Positions 44,674-53,413 of a stretch of DNA of 64,000 nt are shown here, piece by piece. The position numbers and the translations under genes are program-made. Below the pieces are notes generated by a model. It did no database searches. It saw nothing but the letters and a program-made list of their open reading frames with translations, and was not told the DNA's origin. This stretch comes from Flavobacterium ovatum. Its GTDB lineage: Bacteria; Bacteroidota; Bacteroidia; Flavobacteriales; Flavobacteriaceae. The stretch covers positions 1,054,001 to 1,118,000 of the forward strand of contig NZ_CP160035.1 of the NCBI RefSeq assembly GCF_040703125.1, in the 5' to 3' direction. How positions within the stretch are numbered: position 1 is the stretch's first letter; each line of letters starts with the position of its first letter.

Positions 44674-47349
44674 TTAATTCACAATGATTTTCTTTATTAT
44701 TTTTTTATCACCCACTATTAATTGTAAAAAGTAAATTCCTGATTGCGCATTAGGGATTTGTATGTCTTTCTCAAATAGTTCTGTTTGTGGGAATTCTTTT
44801 CCGAGTACTTTTCTACCAAGTGCATCGAGTATTTCTATTCTTATAATACTGGTAGAATCACTTTCAAATTTAACTTTGAATTTACCATTGTTTGGGTTTT
44901 GATAAAGAGTGAAATTTAGAATCCTAAATTCAGGTTGTTTTAGTGTAAAGGTCTTAGTGCAAATTGTAATTGATGCGGAGTTTAAAGTTCCAGTATCGTC
45001 TGGGTATGCGTCTCTAATTCGGAAGGTCCAGTTTCCTTCAGGATTCTCTCCATTAAAAGCGGATAATGCGCCAAAAGGAGCCACTGTTTGTAGTGTGCTT
45101 AGCCCGCAACTTAAATCGGAGCCCGAGTCATCATAAGCTAATGATAAAGTTCCATTGGTATCGCTGCAACTTCTATTAAATAATTTGACAGTTGTTCCTC
45201 TAGGGCTTACAACTTCCATTTGTATGTCGGATAAAAAAGCATGTGTTAGTCCAACTTTAAAATTAATGTCTGAAACCTCACCTTCTGTAGCCTGATGAGT
45301 TATTGTTCTAGTGGTGTAGGTTGTGCTTTGTGCAATCGTGAAAGGGGTAGAATAGGTGTAATTATTACAAGAATAATCTATTGTGTATCCAATTGAAAAT
45401 GCTTGGCTATTTAATGCATAATAGATGTTATTTGTTGGTTCAATTAGTAGTCTGCAGTTTTTCTCAGTTATATTAGGGACTGTAATGATTTGGGACCCAT
45501 CATTTGGAGTACTTGAAGCAAGTGTTATTGGGTAAGTTACACCTCCGTCAATAGAAAGTTTAATATTGACATTTGTAGAACCGGGCAAATTGTTAGAATT
45601 GTTTACTGTCCAATTGATTGTTTCGTTTGTGCCCTGTGTCCAAGTTAAGTTTTCAGTATTTTGTGAACTTATAGAAAATGGTCCTTCTGTTCCGCTAACT
45701 GTTACAATCATCTCGTCAGAGTTTGTTTGCGCTGTTCCTAATGTGGCATTATCTCTACCAGTTAACACAAAATGAAGTGTTCTGGCCACATTTGAAACAG
45801 ATTCCCAGCTGCTAGTTAGTTTATTAGCTAAAACATTGTTAAAAGGAGGCATGTATCTAGTTGGGTTGGTTGTAGGGTATAGGGATCGGAATAAAGGACC
45901 GCTATTTTTAGTAGTAAGAGCAAAGCTATTGGCTTGACTAGCACCATTGGATGCGGAATCATTTTGTTCCCAACAGTAAGTAATAGCATCTCCTTCGGAG
46001 TCAGAACCTGTTCCTTTTAAAATAAATGCGGTTCCTTTTGGAATGGTATAATCAGTTCCAGCATTTATTGTTGGCGGATTATTGGTGATTGTAGCGCTTA
46101 CTGGACAGGATTTTGTACTTAAGTTATTTTGTATTTGTGAAATACTTGCAAATGAAAAGTAATCATCAGAGTTTGCTTGAATATCATAATCATCTGTTAC
46201 ACCAGCATATCCCATAATAGTAGATCCGCTTCCTGGCTCAACATTTACTCCCGTATCTTCAATTTCATGTGAAAAAGTATGATTTGCACCTAGTTGATGT
46301 CCCATTTCGTGGGCTACAAAATCAATGTCAAAAGTGTCTCCTTGGGGTTTTCCGTTGCTAGGAGAGGTATAGGCGCTCCCTTTTCCGTAAGGATTACTTG
46401 GGCTAGGATTATCGCAAACACAACCAATACAACTTGCATTTCCACCTCCTCCAGATCCTCCAAATAGATGTCCTATATCATATTCGCTATTTGTAATAAC
46501 AGTTGTTAGAGTGTTTTGTAGTTCTAATGCCCAGTTTTCAAGTGAATTGGAGTTTGAATAGGGGTCGCTTGCTGCGTTAGTATATATTATTAAATCATTA
46601 TTGGCTATAATGTTTAGTTTTACTGCTAAATCCCGATTAAATATTGCATTTACTCTTGTCATCGTTGCATTCATGGCGGCTAATGCACCTTCTTTTGTGC
46701 CACCATGATAAGTGGTATATTCTCCAGTACACGACAAGGCTAGTCGTAATGTTTTGAAAATCGTAGTATTCGATGAAAGCTTAGCTGTTTGACCTAATAG
46801 TTTTTTGTTTAATGCAATGTCTTCGGTTTTACAACTAAATGGAAGGCTTCCTTTGCTTCTGCTTTTTGAAGAAAATAAAATATATTTCGATTGTTCTTCA
46901 GGGTCAGATTCTATGAATTCAGTAGTAGTATCTGTTCTCAAAACCATAGTCTGGATTCCTTTTGGAGATATGCTAAAGTGCAATTTTGCTTTTTTATCTG
47001 TAATTCCTTTTCCTTCGTATGCTCTTATTTCGGGATATTTTGATTGTAGTTCAGGTTCAAAATTTGAGTATTCTTGTATTAAATACGTTTCTAAAACCCC
47101 CTCAATATTGGGTATAGTGATTTCAACGGCTGATTTTTTGGCTGTTTTGTTGTCTAGCTTTGTTAAGTATTGTTTTAATAATGGTAAATCAAGTTCAAAA
47201 AATAATTTTTTGTCGATTATTGATTCTACGGTATTTTTATTTGAAATAGTTGAAGGAGTAGGATTTACTCTTTTCCAAGGTGATTGATTTTGGGCATAAA
47301 ATTGTAAATAGCTTGTAAAGACTAGTAATATTAAAGCATATTTTTTCAT
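44674..47349 (-). CDS. Secreted reprolysin-type zinc metalloprotease with P-domain, T9SS substrate
   Basis: An 891-residue exported protease. Signal peptide 1-20 (FYAQ); propeptide about 25-190; metzincin catalytic domain about 195-415 with the zinc site His347-Glu348-His351-His357 (VAHEMGHQLGANHTF) and Met-turn Met379 (TIMGYAG). Beta-rich modules follow (about 420-650). A proprotein-convertase P-domain is at about 655-800 (DINFKVGLTHAFLSDIQMEV; NPEGNWTFRIRDAYPDDTG). The T9SS type A sorting domain closes the protein (LYQNPNNGKFKVKF to KKIIVN). It should be released or surface-bound and digest protein. A TATTTTTG -7 element lies at 47372-47379 on the minus strand, about 25 bases before the ATG. 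Confidence 0.93.
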   Translation of the reverse strand: MKKYALILLVFTSYLQFYAQNQSPWKRVNPTPSTISNKNTVESIIDKKLFFELDLPLLKQYLTKLDNKTAKKSAVEITIPNIEGVLETYLIQEYSNFEPELQSKYPEIRAYEGKGITDKKAKLHFSISPKGIQTMVLRTDTTTEFIESDPEEQSKYILFSSKSRSKGSLPFSCKTEDIALNKKLLGQTAKLSSNTTIFKTLRLALSCTGEYTTYHGGTKEGALAAMNATMTRVNAIFNRDLAVKLNIIANNDLIIYTNAASDPYSNSNSLENWALELQNTLTTVITNSEYDIGHLFGGSGGGGNASCIGCVCDNPSPSNPYGKGSAYTSPSNGKPQGDTFDIDFVAHEMGHQLGANHTFSHEIEDTGVNVEPGSGSTIMGYAGVTDDYDIQANSDDYFSFASISQIQNNLSTKSCPVSATITNNPPTINAGTDYTIPKGTAFILKGTGSDSEGDAITYCWEQNDSASNGASQANSFALTTKNSGPLFRSLYPTTNPTRYMPPFNNVLANKLTSSWESVSNVARTLHFVLTGRDNATLGTAQTNSDEMIVTVSGTEGPFSISSQNTENLTWTQGTNETINWTVNNSNNLPGSTNVNIKLSIDGGVTYPITLASSTPNDGSQIITVPNITEKNCRLLIEPTNNIYYALNSQAFSIGYTIDYSCNNYTYSTPFTIAQSTTYTTRTITHQATEGEVSDINFKVGLTHAFLSDIQMEVVSPRGTTVKLFNRSCSDTNGTLSLAYDDSGSDLSCGLSTLQTVAPFGALSAFNGENPEGNWTFRIRDAYPDDTGTLNSASITICTKTFTLKQPEFRILNFTLYQNPNNGKFKVKFESDSTSIIRIEILDALGRKVLGKEFPQTELFEKDIQIPNAQSGIYFLQLIVGDKKIIKKIIVN

Positions 47350-47566
47350 AATAAATACAAATATAGTAAATCAAAAATAAGGGATTTTAATTTAAAATAT
47401 TAAACTTGAGCTCTTTTTAAATGGTATTTTCAATTGTTTTAGTAAAACAATCTTTTTCTTTAACTAAAAAGTAGAAAACCTTTATAAAAATAAGCCAAAA
47501 TCAATTCTTGAAACGACTACAATTAAAATAGATATTATAAATTTGCAATACCATAAAACAATTACA

Positions 47567-48499
47567 TTGAAGATTTTTCATTCTATAAAAGATTTTAATT
47601 CCTCTAAGAAAACAATTTTGACTTTGGGTACCTTTGATGGGGTACATATAGGTCATAAGAAAATATTGGAGAAATTAATTCAGAGTACCCAAAATAAGGA
47701 ATATGAAAGTCTAGTGTTGACTTTTTTTCCACACCCAAGAATGGTACTTCAAGAAAAATCTGAAATTAAATTACTGAACACTATTCCGGAAAAAGTAAAG
47801 TTGTTAGAGGCAATAGGTATTGAGAATTTAGTTATACATCCCTTTGATGAAAGTTTTTCACGATTAACAGCCGAGGAATTTGTTACGACTATTCTAGTGG
47901 ATCAATTTCGAATTCATAAAATCATCATCGGTTATGATCATCGTTTTGGAAGAAACAGAACGGCGGATATTGATGATTTAATAGGTTTTGGTGAAAAATA
48001 TGGTTTTGAAGTCGAGCAAATTTTAGTTCAAGAATTAAATGATATTTCTGTTAGTTCTACAAAAGTTAGGAAAGCTATTGGTGAAGGGGATATTAGTCTT
48101 GCTAATAGTTATTTGGGGTATGATTATTTTTTGACAGGTTTGGTTTCTGAAGGAAAACGTTTAGGACGAACTATTGGCTTCCCTACCGCCAATTTAAAAA
48201 TTAAAGAAGACTACAAGCTGATCCCTTTGAATGGGGTATATGTAGTAAAAAGCATTCTTAATAATGTAACTGTTTTTGGATTGATGAATATTGGTTTTAA
48301 TCCTACCATTGGGGAGAATAAATTGTCAATCGAGGTTCATTTTTTAGATTTTGATGCTGATTTATATGATCAAGAAATTGAGGTCGCATTTTTGCATTAT
48401 ATTCGAGCCGAACAAAAATTTGATTCTTTTGAGTTGTTAAAAAGGCAAATTGAAAAAGACAAAAATGCGGCGCAGGCTTATATTAAAAAATTGCAGTAA
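47567..48499 (+). CDS. ribF: Bifunctional riboflavin kinase/FAD synthetase
   Basis: About 310 residues from a TTG at 47567 (MKIFHSIKDFNSSKKTILTL). An earlier TTG at 47543 lies inside a TAAATTTG -7 element (47538-47545) and is rejected. The cytoplasmic enzyme makes FMN then FAD. The N-terminal nucleotidyltransferase domain has LTLGTFDGVHIGHKKILEKL (HxGH) and the late ISVSSTKVRKAIGEGD; the C-terminal flavokinase has GRTIGFPTANLKIKEDYKLI and a closing helix with EQKFDSFELLKRQIEKD. Length is standard. It is followed by a membrane-protein gene with its own -7 element. Confidence 0.95.
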   Translation: MKIFHSIKDFNSSKKTILTLGTFDGVHIGHKKILEKLIQSTQNKEYESLVLTFFPHPRMVLQEKSEIKLLNTIPEKVKLLEAIGIENLVIHPFDESFSRLTAEEFVTTILVDQFRIHKIIIGYDHRFGRNRTADIDDLIGFGEKYGFEVEQILVQELNDISVSSTKVRKAIGEGDISLANSYLGYDYFLTGLVSEGKRLGRTIGFPTANLKIKEDYKLIPLNGVYVVKSILNNVTVFGLMNIGFNPTIGENKLSIEVHFLDFDADLYDQEIEVAFLHYIRAEQKFDSFELLKRQIEKDKNAAQAYIKKLQ

Positions 48500-48547
48500 A
48501 TAGCAAAAGAATTCTTCATTCGTTCTGTATTTATTCAAAATTTTCCG

Positions 48548-48555
48548 TAAATTTG
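48548..48555 (+). promoter_or_regulatory. -7 element before the first of two paralogous membrane-protein genes
   Basis: TAAATTTG matches TAnnTTTG, 56 bases before the ATG at 48611. Confidence 0.55.
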
Positions 48556-48610
48556 ACATGTATTCCGTTGTTTATCAAAGAAGTATTTGTTAATTTTTAA
48601 TATTATACAG

Positions 48611-49060
48611 ATGAAAATATCAAAAGAATTTTTAAACGGTTTTCTGATTTTTATAGGTATTGGACTCTATTTTTTATTGATGGAGTTTGCGGGCTTATCT
48701 AATTTGTTCTATTTGCGTTTCTTTAATATCTTGTTCGTTTTTTACGGTGCCGACCGAACCCTGAAATCTAATTTTGCTGAAGGAAAGCTTCTTATTTCTG
48801 AAAATGCAATTTCGGCACTTTTCACGGCACTTATTGGTGTGTTCTTAAGTATTGTGGGGCTTATTGCTTATAGTTACTTACAAGGTGGGGATGAATTTGT
48901 ACAAAGACTATCTAAGACTCTATTGTTTGGAGGAAACCCTTCAATTATGACCTATTCTATCTCATTGCTTTTTGAAGGAATTGTTTCCGCTGTAATTGTT
49001 ACTTTTATTTTAATGTTAAGTTGGGATAATCGGTATGTTTCGAACAAGAATCACAATTAA
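48611..49060 (+). CDS. Four-helix membrane protein of unknown function, paralogue 1
   Basis: 149 residues from the ATG at 48611. A short polar start (MKISKEFLNG), then four membrane helices: FLIFIGIGLYFLLMEFAGL, LFYLRFFNILFVFYGADRTL (with an Arg inside), ISALFTALIGVFLSIVGLIA, and a C-terminal IVSAVIVTFILMLSWDNRY after the loop FGGNPSIMTYSISLLFEG. The loop and helix pattern are shared with the next gene (about half of residues identical by eye). No family was recognised and no function can be assigned. An inner-membrane location is inferred. Confidence 0.75.
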   Translation: MKISKEFLNGFLIFIGIGLYFLLMEFAGLSNLFYLRFFNILFVFYGADRTLKSNFAEGKLLISENAISALFTALIGVFLSIVGLIAYSYLQGGDEFVQRLSKTLLFGGNPSIMTYSISLLFEGIVSAVIVTFILMLSWDNRYVSNKNHN

Positions 49061-49138
49061 TGTTTTATAACTTCTAGCTCGGTTTTTTGTAGGTTTAAGA
49101 TTATTTTTGTTTTATTTTTATTTAAAAAAAAAGGAAAT

Positions 49139-49576
49139 ATGAGAGTTTCAAAGGAAATAATAAATGGAAGTATCATTTTTAGTGGAATTGCTCTTTATTT
49201 TATGCTAATGAACGTGTTAGGGTATGCGGATTTGTTTTATTTGCGACTTTTTAATGTTCTTTTTGTTTTTTATGGAGTGAATAGATCTATTGAGATGAAT
49301 CTTTCAGAAGGTAAAAAAAAATTTATTGAAAATGCTACATCAGCTATGATTACCTCGGTCATAGGGGTGGTTATGAGTGTTGTTGGACTAGTGGTATATA
49401 GTTACATAAAGGGAGGAGATGCTTATGTTCACTCTTTGTCTAAAACTTTTTTATTTGGCGGAAACCCGTCAATTGAGGCATATTCTATTTGTCTTCTTTT
49501 TGAAGGAATAGCTTCTTCTGTTATTGTTACCATGTTGTTAATGTTGTACTGGAATAACCGTCTCTCTACGGATTAA
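49139..49576 (+). CDS. Four-helix membrane protein of unknown function, paralogue 2
   Basis: 145 residues. It repeats the plan of the upstream gene: MRVSKEIINGSIIFSGIALY, LFYLRLFNVLFVFYGVNRSI, SAMITSVIGVVMSVVGLVVY and a loop FGGNPSIEAYSICLLFEG before the last helix. The invariant pieces (FNxLFVFYG, SYxxGGDxxV, FGGNPSI, LLFEGI) may be functional. It begins 78 bases after its paralogue behind an AAGGA purine run six bases before the ATG. Both are placed between ribF and bioB. Function is unknown. Confidence 0.75.
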   Translation: MRVSKEIINGSIIFSGIALYFMLMNVLGYADLFYLRLFNVLFVFYGVNRSIEMNLSEGKKKFIENATSAMITSVIGVVMSVVGLVVYSYIKGGDAYVHSLSKTFLFGGNPSIEAYSICLLFEGIASSVIVTMLLMLYWNNRLSTD

Positions 49577-49639
49577 TGCTGTTGTTGTATACTATTTAGC
49601 TTTTCGGTATTTTAGATTGCTTCATTAGAACTATTTGAC

Positions 49640-49647
49640 TACTTTTG
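49640..49647 (+). promoter_or_regulatory. bioB -7 element
   Basis: TACTTTTG matches TAnnTTTG. It overlaps the region of an upstream in-frame TTG (49635), supporting the ATG at 49668 as the bioB start. Confidence 0.65.
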
Positions 49648-49667
49648 GAGCTTTAAAAAACGTATCG

Positions 49668-50753
49668 ATGAGTATCACAAAACACAATTGGACAAAAGAG
49701 GAAATTATAGCTATATACAATAAACCTATGATGGATTTGCTTTACGAAGCAGCATCTATACATAGAGAACATCATGATCCTAATGTTGTTCAAGTTTCAA
49801 CATTATTGTCTATAAAGACAGGTGGATGTCCAGAAGACTGTGGGTATTGTCCTCAGGCAGCTCGCTATCATACGGATATAGAAGGAAACGACTTAATGAG
49901 TGTTAATCAAGTAAAAGCGCAAGCATTACGTGCAAAGTCCGGTGGATCTTCACGTGTGTGTATGGGTGCTGCTTGGCGTAACGTTAAAGACGGTCCTGAA
50001 TTTGACCAAGTGTTAGAAATGGTCCGTACGATCAATAAATTGGATATGGAAGTATGTTGTACCTTGGGAATGATTACTGAAAACCAAGCACAACGTTTAG
50101 CTGAGGCAGGATTATATGCTTACAACCATAATTTAGATACTTCTGAAGATTATTATAAAGAAGTTATTTCTACAAGAGGTTTTGAAGACCGTCTTCAAAC
50201 TATAGAGAATGTACGTAAAACCAATGTTACTGTTTGTAGTGGTGGAATTATTGGTATGGGTGAAAGTGTTGAAGACAGAGCGGGAATGTTAGTAGCGCTG
50301 TCTACACTAAATCCTCAGCCAGAATCAGTGCCTATCAATGCATTAGTTGCTGTTGAAGGGACCCCTATGGAAGAAGAAAAACCAGTTGAAATCTGGGAAA
50401 TGATTCGTATGGTAGCTACCTCCCGTATTATTATGCCAGAAACGCAAGTTAGATTGTCAGCAGGAAGAATGAATATGAGTAGAGAAGGTCAAGCTATGTG
50501 TTTCTTTGCTGGAGCAAATTCTATTTTTGCAGGTGATAAGTTGTTGACGACTCCAAACCCAGATGTTGATGAAGACATGAAAATGTTTGAGTTATTAGGA
50601 TTAAATCCTCAAAAAGCATTTACTAAAGTAACACAACCACAAACTGTAGAAGCAGTTGATTCTCAATATTCATCATTAGGTGAAAAACCAAAATGGTCTC
50701 GGCCAGGTCATGAAATTGAGAGAAATTTAGAAGCCTCTCAAAAAGGAAAATAA
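49668..50753 (+). CDS. bioB: Biotin synthase
   Basis: 361 residues from the ATG at 49668 (MSITKHNWTKEEIIAIYN). A radical-SAM enzyme that inserts sulfur into dethiobiotin in the cytoplasm. The [4Fe-4S] cluster cysteines are Cys54, Cys58 and Cys61 (GGCPEDCGYCPQ). Other signatures include VCMGAAWRNVKDGPEFDQ, MEVCCTLGMITENQA, YNHNLDTSEDYY and VRLSAGRMNMSREGQAMCFF (with the arginine ligand of the [2Fe-2S] cluster). Length is slightly above E. coli BioB. No other biotin gene was recognised nearby; it is monocistronic with its own promoter and terminator. Confidence 0.98.
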   Translation: MSITKHNWTKEEIIAIYNKPMMDLLYEAASIHREHHDPNVVQVSTLLSIKTGGCPEDCGYCPQAARYHTDIEGNDLMSVNQVKAQALRAKSGGSSRVCMGAAWRNVKDGPEFDQVLEMVRTINKLDMEVCCTLGMITENQAQRLAEAGLYAYNHNLDTSEDYYKEVISTRGFEDRLQTIENVRKTNVTVCSGGIIGMGESVEDRAGMLVALSTLNPQPESVPINALVAVEGTPMEEEKPVEIWEMIRMVATSRIIMPETQVRLSAGRMNMSREGQAMCFFAGANSIFAGDKLLTTPNPDVDEDMKMFELLGLNPQKAFTKVTQPQTVEAVDSQYSSLGEKPKWSRPGHEIERNLEASQKGK

Positions 50754-50764
50754 TAAAAGATTAG

Positions 50765-50794
50765 AAACCGTCTCAAATTTGAGGCGGTTTTTTT
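50765..50794 (+). terminator. Terminator after bioB
   Basis: Stem AAACCGTCTCAAA directly joined to TTTGAGGCGGTTT (one G-U), then seven T, starting 12 bases after the stop. It also lies close to the stop of the convergent gene at 50806. Confidence 0.92.
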
Positions 50795-50805
50795 ATGAAT
50801 AGATT

Positions 50806-53277
50806 TTAATAAACAATCTTTTTTACTATTAATTGTTTGTTCTTTAAGACTATTTTGACCACTAAAATTTGATTTTCTGAAGGTAAATCAAGAGCAGTAT
50901 ATTGGTTGGAATTTATGTTTTTCCTTTTCAGCAATTGATTTCCTATTAAGTCTATAATTATAATTTCTTCGATATTTTCATTCAAAGATTTAATTTTTAT
51001 ACAGTGGTTTTTTTTGTAGATGAGGATGTCTTTTGAGCTTTTTTCTATCGAGTTTCTGGTGAGCTTGTCGTTAGTATATCGCAATATAAATCGATTGTCA
51101 AAGATACCCTTTTCTGATGTGAAAGTATAAGGTCCGTCTTTGATGTTTCTGATAGAGTTCGTTATTTTATCCTCAATATAAATGGGTTTATTGATGAAGT
51201 TGCCATCTACTTGTGATAAATTAATACTGAATTCACCTGAGATATCAGAACGATACCCTAACGGAACAATGTCCAATTCATCAAAGGGGAGGCCTTTTCC
51301 TTGTATGACAAGTTTTTTATTTCCAATAGTGCTATAAAAATCGATATAAGGATTGCTGTCAAAAGTTTGACCGTCAAAATTGTTTTCAAAATCATTTGAC
51401 GCATTCGTTATGTAGCCTACTAAAATTTGTTTGTAGGCACCTTGATTATTAGTTAGATTTAACCAAATTCTATTTTTATTAATAACATTATTTCTTACGG
51501 TAGTGTAAGTTTTGAAAAATTGAGAGTTGTTTAATAAGGTATCTTCATTCCCTATCCGCATACTATTGCTGAATTTTATGTTTCCTGTGGTGCTTCCAGT
51601 TACAAAAAATCCTTGACCAGCGGCAATATTTCCAGTTGGGATGTCGGTATTTGTTCTTCCAGAAATTGTTGGGGTTTGAAAGGCTGCTACTCCTCCAGTT
51701 AAATTATAGGACGCATAATCGTCAGATGTATAGGCATATTTTCCACTACCTGCTGTTCCATTAGTGATATTAGTAGCCAATTGGATGGAAGTATTATGTG
51801 TCCAAAAAAAGAGTGTACCATCGATCAGAGTAGAATTTTGGGTAATAAAGGAATCTGCATCAATAGCTGAGGGGTAGGGGTTTCCAATAAGATTCGAGTG
51901 GTCATTTCCTGTTATTGGAGTACTAATTATTCCATTATTTGGTATTCCAATGAAGGAGGCTAGTTGAATATTTGGTGGATTGGGTGATTTGTTGCTTTCA
52001 GGGCCTCTAATGATATATCCTATCCCTTTATTCATAATTGTACTTGCGCTTTCTTGTCTCCAATTATTGATTGTTGCATTATAGGAATACCATTTTCCTG
52101 ACAGTGTATTAGGGGAAACAGCGCCAATGGTAAATCCTGTTACAGGTGAAGACCAATAGGTATAGTCTAAATTACTAACGGGAGTTGTTTGCCTTTGATA
52201 GGTAATGGATCCAAAGTTTGTAGCGAAGTCATTAAGTTGAATTAGGCTGGCATTATTGTCAAATGTTAGTTTGCCTCCAACGATATTTAATCCATTTGTG
52301 ATTTTAAGAGTATGTCCTCCATGAATTACAACATTTCCGGAATTAACCTGACAACTACAACATTCTATAGGGTTTGTTGAGGAGTAATAGTTGTTGAATA
52401 CGATGTGATTGACGTTGCTGGGGTTTCCATTAGACCATGAAATTCCATCCCATGTGGTGGTATTAGAATTAATAGAGACTTCAGTAGAAAATGCTGATGA
52501 ACAATAATTATTTGCTATTTTAAATTTGTGATTACCGGCATTGATATTTACTACGGTGGCGGTGTTTCCAATTCCTCCAGATTGAATTAAAGAGTTATCT
52601 TGATATAAGTCCCAGGTTCCAGGTGTAGGTAAGTTAATTAATGTTACTGTCCCTGTTTTGCTATTACAGTCGGGTTGTTTAATTGTATCTATAGTTGGAG
52701 TAGGTGAATTACAACTAACAATTCCATTAAATGAGAATTCATTAATACTAAAAGTTCCTGTAGTGTTACTCCCGCCCCAAGCATAGAATCGGAAAGTTAT
52801 GTTTAGATTAATATTTTGAAATTCTGAACTTGATAGATCAATCGGCTGTGGAGTAGTTTCAGATCCTGAATTAAGAATTGTAGGGGTACTTATATTGTTA
52901 GTAAAACCATCTACACTAGATCTAAAAGCAAAGTTTATTGGCCCTGCCGTGGCTGAAATTTGTGCCTTATATTCTAAAGTAGTAAGGTTTAATTTGTAGC
53001 CTGATTGAGGGGTTATGCTGAATTCAAAATAATCATTGGTGTCAAGGTTTGACGTGTTCCAATCTCGTGCGTTATACCTGTTGCCTCCTGTGTTTCCGTT
53101 AATGCCAGTTCCTCTTCCTATTCCGGAGACATTGAGATTTTGGTCGAATGTTTGTCCATTAATGTAAGGATTCGTCAGGCTAGGGTTTGTATCATTAATA
53201 CTATTTTTAAAAATACTTTGTCCATACGAGTTAAGTGGAATCCAGATAATTATTATATGAAGTAGTATTGTTCTCAT
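50806..53277 (-). CDS. Large T9SS-exported surface protein with a module shared with the giant adhesin
   Basis: An 823-residue secreted protein. Signal peptide 1-20 (IIIIWIPLNSYGQ). Residues about 25-190 form a beta-rich domain (FRFYAWGGSNTTGTFSINEF). From about residue 275 it carries a module (WDGISWSNGNPSNVNHIVFN; YWSSPVTGFTIGAVSPNTLS; GIGYIIRGPES; NLIGNPYPSAIDADSFI; GSGKYAYTSDDYASYN) also found at the C-terminus of the next gene's product. The last 80 residues look like the T9SS type C (ChiA-type) sorting domain (IKIKSLNENIEEIIIIDLIG to KKIVY). The ATG is inside an 18-bp inverted repeat arm. Function is unknown; a cell-surface or matrix role is inferred. Confidence 0.85.
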   Translation of the reverse strand: MRTILLHIIIIWIPLNSYGQSIFKNSINDTNPSLTNPYINGQTFDQNLNVSGIGRGTGINGNTGGNRYNARDWNTSNLDTNDYFEFSITPQSGYKLNLTTLEYKAQISATAGPINFAFRSSVDGFTNNISTPTILNSGSETTPQPIDLSSSEFQNINLNITFRFYAWGGSNTTGTFSINEFSFNGIVSCNSPTPTIDTIKQPDCNSKTGTVTLINLPTPGTWDLYQDNSLIQSGGIGNTATVVNINAGNHKFKIANNYCSSAFSTEVSINSNTTTWDGISWSNGNPSNVNHIVFNNYYSSTNPIECCSCQVNSGNVVIHGGHTLKITNGLNIVGGKLTFDNNASLIQLNDFATNFGSITYQRQTTPVSNLDYTYWSSPVTGFTIGAVSPNTLSGKWYSYNATINNWRQESASTIMNKGIGYIIRGPESNKSPNPPNIQLASFIGIPNNGIISTPITGNDHSNLIGNPYPSAIDADSFITQNSTLIDGTLFFWTHNTSIQLATNITNGTAGSGKYAYTSDDYASYNLTGGVAAFQTPTISGRTNTDIPTGNIAAGQGFFVTGSTTGNIKFSNSMRIGNEDTLLNNSQFFKTYTTVRNNVINKNRIWLNLTNNQGAYKQILVGYITNASNDFENNFDGQTFDSNPYIDFYSTIGNKKLVIQGKGLPFDELDIVPLGYRSDISGEFSINLSQVDGNFINKPIYIEDKITNSIRNIKDGPYTFTSEKGIFDNRFILRYTNDKLTRNSIEKSSKDILIYKKNHCIKIKSLNENIEEIIIIDLIGNQLLKRKNINSNQYTALDLPSENQILVVKIVLKNKQLIVKKIVY

Positions 53278-53325
53278 TTGTCTATACTTTTACGATTCTA
53301 TTAATCTTAAAAGTATAGACAAATG
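53275..53325. promoter_or_regulatory. 18-bp perfect inverted repeat covering the start codon at 53277
   Basis: Arm 53275-53292 (CATTTGTCTATACTTTTA) is the exact complement of arm 53308-53325, with 15 bases between. In minus-strand mRNA the second arm ends with the ATG of the 823-residue protein gene, so a leader hairpin would bury the start codon. It could alternatively be a DNA-binding site. Confidence 0.75.
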
Positions 53326-53360
53326 ATTATTCTTACAATACCCACTTTTAGTGATTTTTC

Positions 53361-53395
53361 AAAAAAAAATCCCATCCGTTACTGGATGGGATTTT
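53361..53395 (-). terminator. Terminator after the giant adhesin gene
   Basis: Stem ATCCCATCC with its complement around a 6-base loop, followed on the minus strand by nine T. It lies 20 bases after the stop at 53414, so the next gene downstream needs its own promoter. Confidence 0.92.
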
Positions 53396-53413
53396 GAAAT
53401 AGTATTTTACAGA

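Noticed and set aside
46805..47287. A 160-codon open frame opposite the metalloprotease propeptide
   Set aside because: The opposite strand encodes a clear signal peptide and propeptide of a well-formed protease; this frame has no own start signal.
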